In this document: positions 27,391-36,814 of the stretch, in pieces
How the letters are laid out: each line of letters opens with the position of its first letter
Numbering within the stretch: position 1 is the first letter of the stretch
NCBI GenBank assembly: GCA_965215765.1
Contig: OZ244118.1
Coordinates: forward strand, 1,922,001 to 1,986,000
Reading direction: 5' to 3'
DNA length: 64,000 nt
Origin: G965212025 sp965215765
GTDB taxonomy: Bacteria > Pseudomonadota > Gammaproteobacteria > Poriferisulfidales > Oxydemutatoraceae
The notes under the pieces: generated by a model
Seen by the model: only the letters and a program-made list of their open reading frames with translations
The model's database searches: none
What the model was told of the DNA's origin: nothing
Translations under genes and position numbers: made by a program

Positions 27391-27455
27391 CGGTGCGTGA
27401 ACCTATACCAACACAGAGGCAGACAGCTTAAAATCACGACCCAGGCTTCTTTACG
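27391..27455 (+). repeat. Shared leader, copy A
   Basis: A leader with the core aacacagaggcagacagc followed by ttaaaat precedes the KpsC-like gene. Related leaders precede the GT25 genes at 29456 and 32401. It may be a common promoter or 5' untranslated region. Confidence 0.5.
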
Positions 27456-27500
27456 AGAAAATGCGAGAAGGCTGGCTCCGCAACAATTTACAACAGCAGT

Positions 27501-28685
27501 ATGATTAAATTTACACTCACTAGCATGTTAGGGAGAATTATCTATCTTCTCAAAAGATGTTATGTCATTTTAAGGAATTTAAAGCGCAATGCGCTAGTTG
27601 CGCTTTACAGCCCATATTGTGATTATTTGGTTAGGAAGTCAGTTAAGTTGAATAAATCGTTTGGCTTTAACGGTGAGATAAGCGGAAAAAGGGTTGCGCA
27701 TACTGAGCATGGGAGTGTTTTAATTCATTTTGAAGAGTCTACCGGTTGCATTCTAACTTCTGAGATATCTGAAGCAAGCGTTGCATTGTTGTGGGGAGCA
27801 GGTTATAACCCTGAAAGGTGCAAGTTTCTACGCTCAGTTATCAAATACAAATTACCTTTTATCACTGTAGAGGATGGTTTCATTCGTTCTGTAATGCCAT
27901 ATGCTACAAGGCAAGCCAAAAACCAACCGAAAGAAAAGACAAATGGGCTATCATACATAGTTGATCATAAAGGTGTATATATTGATGCAGAAAAAGGTTC
28001 TATAATAAATGATTTTCTAAATTCAGATTGGCAGATAACAACTGAAGAAAGAAAATCCGCGATGAACGCCATAGCTAACATCAAAGAAAAATCCCTATCA
28101 AAATATAACGTTGTTAGACCTAAAACAATTAATTTCAACTCTAACAATGCATACAATTCAGTTGTATTGATTATTGATCAAAGCAAAGGGGATAAATCAA
28201 TATCTGGCGCAAAAGCTAATAACAGCTCATTTCAAAAAATGCTCAAAGAAGCTACCGATGAAAATCCGGACAGTTTGATTTTGGTTAAGGCCCATCCGGA
28301 TGAAACCCTCGGTGATAGCCGTGGTTATTTTACTTCTTATTCACCTAAGCAAAGTAACATCAGAATGCTTTATGAAAATCTAAACCCGATCTCCCTTTTG
28401 CAAGCAGTTGATACAGTTTATGTTGTGTCTTCGCAAATGGGTATGGAAGCATTATTGTGTGGAAAGGAAGTTGTTTGCTATGGCATCCCATTTTATTCTG
28501 GATGGGGACTCACAACAGACCGAGGACTCGGTAGTTGTGATAGGCGTAAAAAGCGTACAATGGAAGAGTTGTTCTATGCCTCATACTTGAAATTTACTTA
28601 CTACTTCAACCCTGCAACCGGAAAAAAGTCAGACCTGCATGGGGTTCTCAAATATTTGGCTGCACAGCTTGAAAACCAACCTTAA
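27501..28685 (+). CDS. KpsC-like capsule/LPS glycosyltransferase (beta-Kdo transferase type)
   Basis: A 394-residue protein of the capsule-synthesis (KpsC/KpsS) family, whose best known members are retaining beta-Kdo transferases. Near residue 226 it has IDQSKGDKSISGA, then NPDSLILVKAHPDETLGDSR, and later VVSSQMGMEALLCGKEVVCYG and PFYSGWGLTTDRG, all typical. It has a single such domain where E. coli KpsC has two. The coding sequence is much more A+T-rich than the housekeeping genes. It is preceded by the shared leader. Its last 47 bp overlap, in another frame, the start of a truncated GT25 frame. A paralogue lies at 30528. Confidence 0.75.
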   Translation: MIKFTLTSMLGRIIYLLKRCYVILRNLKRNALVALYSPYCDYLVRKSVKLNKSFGFNGEISGKRVAHTEHGSVLIHFEESTGCILTSEISEASVALLWGAGYNPERCKFLRSVIKYKLPFITVEDGFIRSVMPYATRQAKNQPKEKTNGLSYIVDHKGVYIDAEKGSIINDFLNSDWQITTEERKSAMNAIANIKEKSLSKYNVVRPKTINFNSNNAYNSVVLIIDQSKGDKSISGAKANNSSFQKMLKEATDENPDSLILVKAHPDETLGDSRGYFTSYSPKQSNIRMLYENLNPISLLQAVDTVYVVSSQMGMEALLCGKEVVCYGIPFYSGWGLTTDRGLGSCDRRKKRTMEELFYASYLKFTYYFNPATGKKSDLHGVLKYLAAQLENQP

Positions 28686-29274
28686 ACTCTGCCACGGAGC
28701 CATGCGATGCATCGGCTCCGCCGAACGTTATGGGGAAGACAGTGAGATGGAAATGTTTTCGGGGGTTAGGAAGGAAGAGTCTCTGGCGTTTTTTCTGGAG
28801 CGTGGCTTGACGTTTACTTCAACTCCTGGGCACGAAGAGCTTTTTGATATCAGCGCAGAAATGGGATGCTTCGCCTCCCATTATCTCCTCTGGGAAAAAT
28901 GCATCAAACTTGACGAGCCAATTATGATTTTAGAGGATGACGTAGAGTTTTGTGCACCTATTCTCCCGTGCAGATTCAAGGAAATTATTCACTTGGGTAA
29001 ACTCTACTTCCAGTGGGATGCTGAAATGATGACAGCTGCACCAAACATTTACCAAGAAGCCTACTATCCATTTAATTCTCTTTTAGGAACTCACGCCTAT
29101 GGAATCACACCAGTGGCAGCACGTAAATTGGTTGATGCTGCACATAAAATGGTGATTAGACCGGCTGACAGATTCATGAGTTCAAGAAAATACGATATTC
29201 TTTTTTACCTCCCTCACCCTATTAAGTTTGGTATTGAGCACTCTTCTATCTACAAACACCATACAGAGAGATGA
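28639..29274 (+). pseudogene. GT25 glycosyltransferase lacking its N-terminus
   Basis: From residue 22 on (MRCIGSAERYGE) it matches the full GT25 genes, including EMGCFASHYLLWEKC and MILEDDVEFCAP. The first 145 residues of the full proteins are missing, and with them the start of the GT25 fold. The first 20 residues are coded by the 3' end of the KpsC-like gene in another frame. A deletion has evidently joined the two genes. The remaining frame of 211 codons is open, so the loss may be recent. Without the first strand and donor-site residues, activity is doubtful. Confidence 0.65.
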
Positions 29275-29360
29275 CCAAGCAGTATTTCTCATGCAGGTTC
29301 GGCGAGAGAGAACGGAAGCTACACAAAAAACCATGTCCAACTATATAACTAATGAGTGAT

Positions 29361-29440
29361 GGTGTGTCAGTCTGTTACATCATAGAGACAGACAGCGTAA
29401 AGTTTCGGTTCCCTCCCCTTTTTCTTGAAACTTCGTTAAA
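29361..29440 (+). repeat. Shared leader, copy B
   Basis: The segment around gagacagacagcgtaaag, followed by a T-rich run and cttcgttaaa, resembles leaders A (27391) and C (32308). The GT25 gene starts about 16 bp downstream. Confidence 0.45.
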
Positions 29441-29455
29441 AAAACAGACTTAACA

Positions 29456-30466
29456 ATGGCTGGAATGAGTCCTTATATTCGTTTTCTACTCAGTTCGCTT
29501 TGGAGAATTCTAGTTGGTAAGAAAGTAGGTGACGGCATCTCCTTTGGCGGGCTCATGCGTGGGGCAAAAGCCGGGGATAAATTGCTACCCTATTATCACT
29601 CGTTACAGAGTAAGAATCGTCTCGGAAACAGTTGTGACTGGTCATGTCTTGGTCACCTGCATGGCTCGGCAAAAGGATGGCAATTTAGAAAGGTTTTGCT
29701 GAAAGGGTGGTGGCTTCATCTCTTTTTTCGGGCCCTTCATAAGTTACTTCTTCACATGAGAATCATCGGACAAGTAGTTCTACTCTACCAAAACTGGATG
29801 GTACAGCGCAAAATTCGTCATTTGAAAAAGTTGAAAATTCAGAAAAAGTACGTAATCAGCTTGACACATGTCCCCGAGTCGCTCGCCGGAGCCAAACGGT
29901 GCATCGGTTCTGCTGAACGTTACGGGGAAAACAAGGGAATGGAGATATTTCCAGGGGTCAGGAAAGAAGAGTCTCTGGAGTTTTTTCTGGAACGTGGCTT
30001 GACGTTCACTGCAGCTCCGGGGCACGAAGAAACTTTTGATATCAGTGCAGAAATGGGTTGCTTTGCTTCCCATTACCTTCTCTGGAAAAAATGCGTTGAG
30101 CTCGACGAGCCGATTATGATTTTAGAGGATGACGTGGAATTTTGTGCTCCCGTCCTTCCACTCAGATTCAAGGAAATTATTCACTTGGGTAAACCATTTC
30201 CGCAAGGAAACAAGAAAATAATGGCAGCTGTACCAAACAAGTACCAGGAAGTCTACTATCCATTTGAGCATCTTTTAGGTACCTATGCCTACGCGGTCAC
30301 TCCACTGGGAGCACAGAAACTAATCAGCACTACGCGTAAAAATGTAGTTGACGAAGTCGACAGGTTCATAAGGTCGGGAACATACGACATTCTTTTTTAC
30401 CGACCCCACCCGATCACAACCGATGTCATGAACTCTTTTATTCGAAAAGTACCACGTGAGATTTAA
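29456..30466 (+). CDS. Glycosyltransferase family 25 (LPS), paralogue 1
   Basis: The 336-residue protein has an N-terminal region of 130 residues without a known domain (basic, with hydrophobic stretches at 8-20 and 84-112), then a GT25 domain from KKYVISLTHVPESLAGAKRC (130-149). EMGCFASHYLLW (199-210) and MILEDDVEF (221-229) are the family motifs, with Asp pairs for nucleotide-sugar binding. Such enzymes add sugars to LPS core or O-antigen at the cytoplasmic face. It lies downstream of the truncated copy, after a shared leader, and converges on the second KpsC-like gene. Confidence 0.85.
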   Translation: MAGMSPYIRFLLSSLWRILVGKKVGDGISFGGLMRGAKAGDKLLPYYHSLQSKNRLGNSCDWSCLGHLHGSAKGWQFRKVLLKGWWLHLFFRALHKLLLHMRIIGQVVLLYQNWMVQRKIRHLKKLKIQKKYVISLTHVPESLAGAKRCIGSAERYGENKGMEIFPGVRKEESLEFFLERGLTFTAAPGHEETFDISAEMGCFASHYLLWKKCVELDEPIMILEDDVEFCAPVLPLRFKEIIHLGKPFPQGNKKIMAAVPNKYQEVYYPFEHLLGTYAYAVTPLGAQKLISTTRKNVVDEVDRFIRSGTYDILFYRPHPITTDVMNSFIRKVPREI

Positions 30467-30527
30467 CCTTGGACTTCTTTCAGATTTGAACTAATATCTG
30501 AAAGTGAAAGTAAATCAGGTTTAGCTA

Positions 30528-31655
30528 TTAGAGCTTATTTGCATTCACAGATAGATATTCCAGAACATCTTGTAAATCCGACTTCTTCCCTACTGCAGGG
30601 TTATAGTAGTGCGTAAACTTCAAGTAGGATGCATAGAATAATTCACGTAACGAACGTGTTCTCAGTCGCATGGGATTGTTTCCCCGATCAACTGTTAATC
30701 CCCAGCCAGTGTAGAATGCTGCACCGTAGCAAATAACTTCTTTGCCGCATAGCAATGCCTCCATTCCCATTTGTGAAGAAACCACATAGACCTTGTCAAC
30801 TGACTTCAGGAGAGAAATTGGATTCATAAATTTAGAAATAACTTTGACATTACCTTCACGAGGACGAAGCGAATCAAAGTAGCCTTGGTATCTACCTGAA
30901 ATTTGGTCAGGATGAATTTTAACCAGAATCAGGCTACCCGGGTTCTCATGAATTGAATCATGGAGCATACTATCGAATGACTTTTCATCTGCCCCTGCAC
31001 CAGATATAGACCGGTCATTTCTGCGCTGGTCAACAACCAAAACGACTGAACGGTACGTTTTGACTGGGTTAAAATTAATCTTTTCTGGTTTTACTACGTT
31101 ATACTTTGTAAGACAATTCTCTTTAATAAAATTTATAGCAATATCTGCTGCCTTTTCTTCCTCAGGTAACATTTTCCATTCAGAATTAAGAAGATGGACT
31201 ATTGAGGATCCCAAACTGGCATCGTAATAAATACCAATATGATCAATTATGAAAGAAAAGCCAGTGCCAAAGCCTTTATTTATCTTGCCTTTTACACTTA
31301 TAGAATTTATAAAGCCACCTTCTACAAGTACAATAGGAACTTTATGTTTAAGAATGGAACGTAAGTATTTACACCTTCCGCGCCCATAATATGCACCAAA
31401 ATGTAATGCAACATCAGCATCATGGATATCGGAAATCAGTTGACAATCTGCTGCTCTTTCAAAATATTCCAATAGCCCCTCTTCAGTCTCCCTGTGTACT
31501 ACCTTCTTTCCGCGTATCTCCCCGCCGTAAGAAAGTAATTTATTTTGATTTAATGCCTTCCGTAGCAAATGCCAGTGATAGCTAAAATATATCCCACGCT
31601 TGACAAACCTGAAAGGTTTTCTCCAATTTGCCAAATATTTTTTTATTGCATGCAT
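30528..31655 (-). CDS. KpsC-like capsule/LPS glycosyltransferase, paralogue 2
   Basis: At 375 residues it parallels the gene at 27501 along its length: VVDQRRNDRSISGAGADEKS, LILVKIHPDQISGRYQG, VVSSQMGMEALLCGKEVICYG and FYTGWGLTVDRG are all conserved. It lies on the opposite strand. Immediately upstream of the ATG, in the same frame, the sequence encodes ELSKHGFRTFLK, which resembles an internal piece of the methyltransferases at 35497 and 41072; a recombination event has probably replaced the original upstream region. A fragment of a third such gene lies at 35238. Confidence 0.75.
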   Translation of the reverse strand: MHAIKKYLANWRKPFRFVKRGIYFSYHWHLLRKALNQNKLLSYGGEIRGKKVVHRETEEGLLEYFERAADCQLISDIHDADVALHFGAYYGRGRCKYLRSILKHKVPIVLVEGGFINSISVKGKINKGFGTGFSFIIDHIGIYYDASLGSSIVHLLNSEWKMLPEEEKAADIAINFIKENCLTKYNVVKPEKINFNPVKTYRSVVLVVDQRRNDRSISGAGADEKSFDSMLHDSIHENPGSLILVKIHPDQISGRYQGYFDSLRPREGNVKVISKFMNPISLLKSVDKVYVVSSQMGMEALLCGKEVICYGAAFYTGWGLTVDRGNNPMRLRTRSLRELFYASYLKFTHYYNPAVGKKSDLQDVLEYLSVNANKL

Positions 31656-31890
31656 TTTCAGGAATGTTCTGAAACCATGCTTAGAAAGTTCTCACCTTCC
31701 TGCATTTGCTTTTACTGATAACGACACTGACATAAGTGGCATCGTCCACAGAATGTCATTTACGTTAAGGAAAACCTCTAAGCTACTTTCAGGAGTATAT
31801 CCCAAATTAATCATGAAATTGGTTGCATCACCATCCTCGGCATCAGTCATGACACTTACCCTGCATCATTCATCGCTAAAAAAGACTACC
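31656..31890. other. Non-coding segment with methyltransferase remnant
   Basis: The first 40 bp resemble part of the methyltransferase genes, on the reverse strand. The remainder has no sign of a gene. Confidence 0.4.
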
Positions 31891-31894
31891 CGTC

Positions 31895-32245
31895 CGATAA
31901 CCATGCCGGGCATGGAAGTCGAACCTCTAACCAGCCACGGTGCCTGTAGTTCGCCACGCGCACGTAGCAGCAATTAACGACCACTCGAGCTTCGCAACAC
32001 TGCTTGAACTGTCGGCACTGAGTATTGGGGAACAAAAAAAATCAAACGCCTGGCAAGTGACCCGGGAAAGCATAAGTGGGCATCAACAGAAAAGCCTGTT
32101 TGACCACATGCCTAACCGAAAAAAACTATGACAAAATCAGGCAAGCCGAAATCCATCCCTCACCGTCCTCTACCTGAAAGTACACCCCACGAACTTTACA
32201 CTTGCGCCGCAAGCAGTCGTGACTACAAGCTGACCGGAGTCATAA
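31895..32245 (+). pseudogene. Decayed copy of the protease-prodomain gene
   Basis: This stretch matches the gene at 26674 from MPGMEVE (atgccgggcatggaagtcga) through the parts reading ALSIGEQKK and TLAPQAV, with frameshifts and stops. The first 25 codons, holding the signal peptide, are missing. The same leader follows both copies, so a block containing prodomain gene, leader and glycan gene was duplicated and one copy decayed. Confidence 0.75.
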
Positions 32246-32307
32246 GCTACGGAAGAAGATTGCACCCCCGGAAGCCATGTCTGAACCATACAATTGAAAA
32301 ATAATGG

Positions 32308-32385
32308 CGTGTGAGCCTGTTCCAACACAGAGGCAGACAGCTTAAAATTGCAACCCCAGCTTCTTTTTCTTGAGGCTTCGTTAAA
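32308..32385 (+). repeat. Shared leader, copy C
   Basis: The core caacacagaggcagacagc is identical to leader A. The GT25 gene at 32401 follows immediately. Confidence 0.5.
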
Positions 32386-32400
32386 GGCACGGATTTAGTA

Positions 32401-33435
32401 ATGGCAGAAATTAGTCCTGCTCTGAAGAGATTCAGATACATTTGTTTTCTACTCAGCTCGCTTTGGAAAATTCTGACCGGTAAAAAAGCGGGTGCCGAAA
32501 TATCCCTCGGAGGGGTTGTTCATGGGGCAAAACCGGGAAACAAACTCCTGCCCTGCTATTACTCGTATCGGAGTGATTACCGTCGTCACCGTGGACGTGC
32601 CTGGTTACATCTTGGTTATCTCCATGGCTCGGAAAAGGGCTGGGAGTTCAGGAAAACCTTGCTTTGCGGATGGTTCTCTCATGTCTATTACCGGATCCTC
32701 TCGGATTTGGTAATTTACAGGATTGGCGGACAAGCGATTCTGCACTTTCAGAACTGGAAAACAAGACACAAAATCCGTGATTTGAAAAAATTAAAAATTC
32801 ACAGAAAGTTTGTAATCGGTCTGGTGGATGTTCCTGAATCACTCGCAGGAGCCGGACGGTGCATCAGTTCAGCTGAACGCTACGGAGAAAACAAGGGAAT
32901 GGAGATATTTCCGGGGATCAGTAAGAAAGAGTCACTGTCGTTTTTTCTGGAACATGGCTTGACGTTCAGTTCAACTCCCGGGCATGAAGAATTTTTTGAT
33001 ATCAGCGCAGAAATGGGCTGTTTTGCCTCCCATTACCTTCTCTGGAAAAAATGCGTTACGCTCAATGAGCCAGTTATGATTTTAGAGGACGACGTGGAAT
33101 TTTGTACTCCTGTTCCTCCACTCAGATTTAAGGAGATTATCCACTTGGGAAAACCCTGTTTGTCAAGGAATGCAAAGATAATCGAAGCTGTGTCGGATAA
33201 ATATCAAGAAATGTACAATCCATTTGGTTACCTTTTGGGGACTTACGCCTACGGAATCACGCCTTTGGCGGCGCAAAAACTCATTGGTTCCGCGCATAAA
33301 ATGGCGATTAGACCGGCCGACAGGTTCATAAGCTCAAGAGTATGCGACATTCTTTTTTACCTCCCGCACCCAACCACAACCAGCACCAAGCACTCTTCCA
33401 TTTTCAAGGCTCCGGTAAGTGTTGAAAAAGTTTAG
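32401..33435 (+). CDS. Glycosyltransferase family 25 (LPS), paralogue 2
   Basis: A 344-residue paralogue of the gene at 29456, similar from the N-terminal SSLWKILTGKKAGAEIS to the end. EMGCFASHYLLWKKC and MILEDDVEFCTP are intact. The C-terminal region RPADRFISSRVCDILFYLPHP is close to the truncated copy at 28639. The shared leader with identical core lies just upstream. Repeated family-25 genes in one locus usually add successive sugars or serve as alternatives; the sequence alone does not show which. Confidence 0.85.
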   Translation: MAEISPALKRFRYICFLLSSLWKILTGKKAGAEISLGGVVHGAKPGNKLLPCYYSYRSDYRRHRGRAWLHLGYLHGSEKGWEFRKTLLCGWFSHVYYRILSDLVIYRIGGQAILHFQNWKTRHKIRDLKKLKIHRKFVIGLVDVPESLAGAGRCISSAERYGENKGMEIFPGISKKESLSFFLEHGLTFSSTPGHEEFFDISAEMGCFASHYLLWKKCVTLNEPVMILEDDVEFCTPVPPLRFKEIIHLGKPCLSRNAKIIEAVSDKYQEMYNPFGYLLGTYAYGITPLAAQKLIGSAHKMAIRPADRFISSRVCDILFYLPHPTTTSTKHSSIFKAPVSVEKV

Positions 33436-33588
33436 TTATCCGTGGGAGGTGTGCGAGAATCATGCCCCTCTGTTTTATGCTTCAATTTGGCTTGGTATCT
33501 CTTTTTATGGCATACCCAACCAGTGTTACCCTAATATTTTTCTACCACTGGCAATGGGCAGTGCAATAAAAGCGTCAAGTGTACTGAA

Positions 33589-34569
33589 TTGCAACTGCTA
33601 AAAGACTTCTTCCGCCTTTGTGAGCTCGTCTGGAAATGTTTTTCAGACAAGCGCAGACACGAGGTGATAGTGAAAGGGGCGGTAATCGGAGCGCCGCTTA
33701 GGGATAAGCCAAATATTTATTGGTATTTTGCTCGTGACGTGTGGTTCAAACTGGCTTACATCAAAGGGGAACCACGTGGTTGGAGTTTGAAATGGCAGCT
33801 ATTTTTTGGTTTGATACGTGAAGTATGGATGGTTTTAAAGCTAGGGATGCTTGGGGGATTAAACGACAGATGGGTATTGCCATACAGGGTGCGTAATGCC
33901 GTTGAACAGCACCGGCTGGCTCAGATCAAACCATTCAAACTCCAAAAAAAATACATCGTAACGCTTCCTGATATTCCTGAGTCTCTGGCCGGAGCCGAAC
34001 AATGCATAAGGACTGCCGAGCGTTTTGGCGAGCAGGAAGGCATGGAGATTTTCCCGGGAATTGACAAACACCATTCGGAAGAATTTTTCAGAAACCATGG
34101 GCTAACTTGGTCTTACCCGCACCAGTGCATAAGCCGAGAGTTGACCTCACACTCTGAAATGGGCTGCTTTGCCTCGCATTATTTACTCTGGAAAAAATGT
34201 GTTGAACTGGGTGAACCCATCATGATTCTAGAGGACGACGTGAAATTTCATGCACCAGTTCCGGCATTAAGGTTTCGGGAATTTATTCATCTTTGCAAAC
34301 TGATACACCGCCGCCCGGGAAGAACTCACGTTCTGCATAAACTGCCGCTCTCATTCCGCGAAGTTTATTACCCCTTGAGAGCTTCGATTGGTACCTGGGC
34401 TTACGGCATAAGTCCAATAGGCGCATCAAAGCTGCTCAGGTCTGCACAAGAGGCAGCAGTGCGACCGGCAGACAATTTCATCACCCCCAGCAAGTTACAC
34501 ATGCTATTTTATCGACCGCACCCACTTACAACCAGCTACCACTTTTCGTCAATCCAAAAAACACCCTGA
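33589..34569 (+). CDS. Glycosyltransferase family 25 (LPS), paralogue 3
   Basis: At 326 residues it is the most divergent of the full GT25 proteins. The first available start is a TTG at 33589, and the aligned N-terminus (LFRLCELVWKCFSDKRR against the LSSLWKIL region of the others) supports beginning near here. EMGCFASHYLLWKKC and MILEDDVKFHAP are present. The second part (RPADNFITPSKLHMLFYRP) is nearly identical to the pseudogene at 37242, and the sequence after both is also shared. A start further upstream cannot be excluded. Confidence 0.8.
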   Translation: MQLLKDFFRLCELVWKCFSDKRRHEVIVKGAVIGAPLRDKPNIYWYFARDVWFKLAYIKGEPRGWSLKWQLFFGLIREVWMVLKLGMLGGLNDRWVLPYRVRNAVEQHRLAQIKPFKLQKKYIVTLPDIPESLAGAEQCIRTAERFGEQEGMEIFPGIDKHHSEEFFRNHGLTWSYPHQCISRELTSHSEMGCFASHYLLWKKCVELGEPIMILEDDVKFHAPVPALRFREFIHLCKLIHRRPGRTHVLHKLPLSFREVYYPLRASIGTWAYGISPIGASKLLRSAQEAAVRPADNFITPSKLHMLFYRPHPLTTSYHFSSIQKTP

Positions 34570-35004
34570 GGACACCCAAGCTAAACCGTCATCAACAACT
34601 CGGAGCCGTCTCTCTCCCTGGCAGACCTTCAGTGCAATCATTCAAGCAACTAAAGCTCAGCATCAAACACTCCCATATTTTTACCTAGTTAGTACCTAGA
34701 AATTGGGTAAGGTTCAAAGTGCAGTTTTTTTGTTGTTAGTGGGAATAATCGGCTTTGGACTTTTCAGTCTTGCATTACTAACTGTGATGAAAGATTTTCT
34801 GTAAAGGAACCCACGTTGTTTATTACACAGGCAGTTTTAGTGAATAACCCCTCAGTGCCTTGGGTTGTCAAAAAAGGCAGTTAACCTATAAATTAGTTTC
34901 CTGGCAGACTAGAGACAAATAGGTCGTGAAACACAAAGCAATTTGACCAAGCACCGAAACAGTAACTTTCATTACTTATAAATAAAACGCAAAGTCACCT
35001 AATC
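34570..35004. other. Intergenic segment duplicated at 37655-38082
   Basis: Both segments link a GT25 3' end to a GT8 5' end and align over their whole length, including gtgaaacacaa and tttgaccaagcacc just before the GT8 start. I see no gene here. The strong conservation near the start of GT8 may mark its promoter. Confidence 0.6.
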
Positions 35005-35236
35005 ATGAAAACGACATACACAATACATGTTGCATTTACCACCAACGATCATTCACCGCGCACTTATGGGCAGCCATTGCTTCATTGCTCACGAATGCGA
35101 AAAGTAATAACAGGATGAACGTTTACGTGCTTAAGTAAAGCTTGAATCACTCAAATAGAAGCAACATTACACAACTGGAAAATTACGACCCAACACTCAT
35201 ATAGATCTTTCAAAGGTAGACTGCAGCAAGTTCTTT
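35005..35236 (+). pseudogene. GT8 glycosyltransferase, 5' fragment
   Basis: It begins with an ATG context equal to the GT8 gene at 38083 and follows it for about 75 codons. It has an indel early on, and an in-frame TAA (cttaagtaaagc) where the intact gene reads cttcagcaaaac. It ends abruptly before the DxD motif. Confidence 0.8.
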
Positions 35237-35237
35237 T

Positions 35238-35430
35238 CCTGGATCTATAAAGACTGCTTTATTCTCAATTAATGAGCCATCGGAAAAAAGCGATTTATTT
35301 AACCTCAACTCCTTAAGTAACAGGTGCCAATAAATACGTCTAAATATCGCATGCAAGAGGAGCTTTATACGTTTTCTGAAGTCTAAAGGATTCTTTTCAA
35401 AAATATTTGTTACTGACTCGGTAATTTATG
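35238..35430 (-). pseudogene. KpsC-like gene, 5' fragment
   Basis: The reverse strand encodes NPLDFRKRIKLLLHAIFRR and YWHLLLKELRLNKSLFSDG, which follow the N-terminus of the KpsC-like protein at 30528 (KPFRFVKRG, HWHLLRKALNQNKLLSYGG). It breaks off next to the GT8 fragment. It is a third relic of this family in the locus. Confidence 0.55.
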
Positions 35431-35496
35431 TTTTCATTAAGCACAGTACAGCATTAACTGCAAACATGGCTATCTTTAATGCAACCATAATATTGT

Positions 35497-36339
35497 TTAA
35501 TGGCTATTTATTTTTTGGGCAACGAAGAGAAATCCCTGTTCAGGACTTTTACGAAGGTCGACTTTGGGAAATGGTCTACAAAACTCCCAAAAATTGAAAT
35601 TTATTTCCGCTTCCGGTAATATTCTGAAACCGGACTCAAAAAACTTATTAACCCACCAATCTTTATCTTGAACTGTAGCGTGGTGTCCACCTTCGATTGA
35701 AAACGTGGCTATGGAGCCAATAAAAATACCGCCATCTTCAGAATGTTTTTTTACATTATGAAAGAAAGCCTCCAAGCCATCTTCCGGAATATGTTCCAAT
35801 ACTTCCCAGCAACTGATGACGTTAAAGCGGCTTGTTACATTTTTAGTATAATCAATAAGCTCGTACTCTTTAGTTATATCACAGCAAAAGAGGTTATTCG
35901 GTATCGTCCGCCAATTTACTCTTGCTAAGGACTTGGAGATATCACTACCTTCAAGGCCAATGGAAACATGTCCATTTAGCGCAAACTCGAACACCAACCC
36001 ACCACCTGCGCATCCCAGATCCAGAAAACTCAAACTATCACCATATAGTAGCCTACACTTTTTGTAGAATCCATAATTCCTGGTGTTATCGTTAATAGTA
36101 CCAATAGGGTCAAGGTGATCTGGGGAGTCGTATGCAACCGGATATTCAGTAACTAGCTTGATGTGTCTGTTATGACGAATCGACTTTTCGCCGGTCACCA
36201 AATCTACCAAATCGCGATAATGCTGATCTTCTCCTTTTAGCGCATTCAGGATTAAGAAGTTTTGCCGCTTAAGTTCAGAAAAACTTCCTCCCATCAAACG
36301 TTCCACGCAACGTCTTATCCATATCTTTAATTTTCTCAT
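35497..36339 (-). CDS. SAM-dependent methyltransferase, paralogue 1
   Basis: A class I methyltransferase of 280 residues. LSFLDLGCAGGGLVFEF (103-119) is motif I; GLEGSDISKSLARVNW and CWEVLEHIPEDG are the next conserved loops. About 100 residues precede the SAM domain, with a basic start. It is likely to methylate a sugar or a glycan end in the LPS/capsule locus. The paralogue at 41072 is similar throughout. An analogous block follows each: methyltransferase, then decayed WaaE-like gene. It is on the opposite strand to the GT25 and GT8 genes. Confidence 0.8.
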   Translation of the reverse strand: MRKLKIWIRRCVERLMGGSFSELKRQNFLILNALKGEDQHYRDLVDLVTGEKSIRHNRHIKLVTEYPVAYDSPDHLDPIGTINDNTRNYGFYKKCRLLYGDSLSFLDLGCAGGGLVFEFALNGHVSIGLEGSDISKSLARVNWRTIPNNLFCCDITKEYELIDYTKNVTSRFNVISCWEVLEHIPEDGLEAFFHNVKKHSEDGGIFIGSIATFSIEGGHHATVQDKDWWVNKFFESGFRILPEAEINFNFWEFCRPFPKVDLRKSPEQGFLFVAQKINSH

Positions 36340-36814
36340 TCTAGCCCCATTGCCTAAATGTGCCTATCTTTATAACTTAGATCAAGTTAAGCACAGACTT
36401 GAATCAAGTTGCTCCTGTTTCAGGATCAAGAATCGGCAGACGAACCGCTGCCACCTGTCTAATCATGACACGTCAACGCCTATCAAGCAATAGCATTACC
36501 AGTGAGCACGATTGAAGCAGACACTGCAACCTTAACCATAGCCAAGGCTCATAACCCTCCTGACACAGAAAATTGACACTCCCAACTCACTGGGGGAGCA
36601 CGGCATTTAGAAGAAATGGAGTCGTCAACCCGTTGCGATTACGGGTTCGCCGAAGCACAGGGGGGGCTCAAGGGGGGCTCAAGGGTGCCATCTGAAGGTA
36701 GGCAGTGAACTACCTTGGTTCGGTGTGTGCTATCCAGATATCGTGTTGGAAAAGTAGTGGAGAAGACAGCGGTGCTGGTGCTGAGAGCAGATTTTTCATG
36801 GAGGTTCAGAACCT
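36340..36814. other. Intergenic region with WaaE-like 3' remnant
   Basis: About 36465-36530 matches the 3' end of the WaaE-like pseudogenes (cgtcaacgcctatcaagcaa against cgccaacgcctgccaagcaa). The rest parallels 41927-42386. A short G-rich duplication (ggggggctcaa) lies at about 36662-36684. No gene is seen. Confidence 0.5.
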
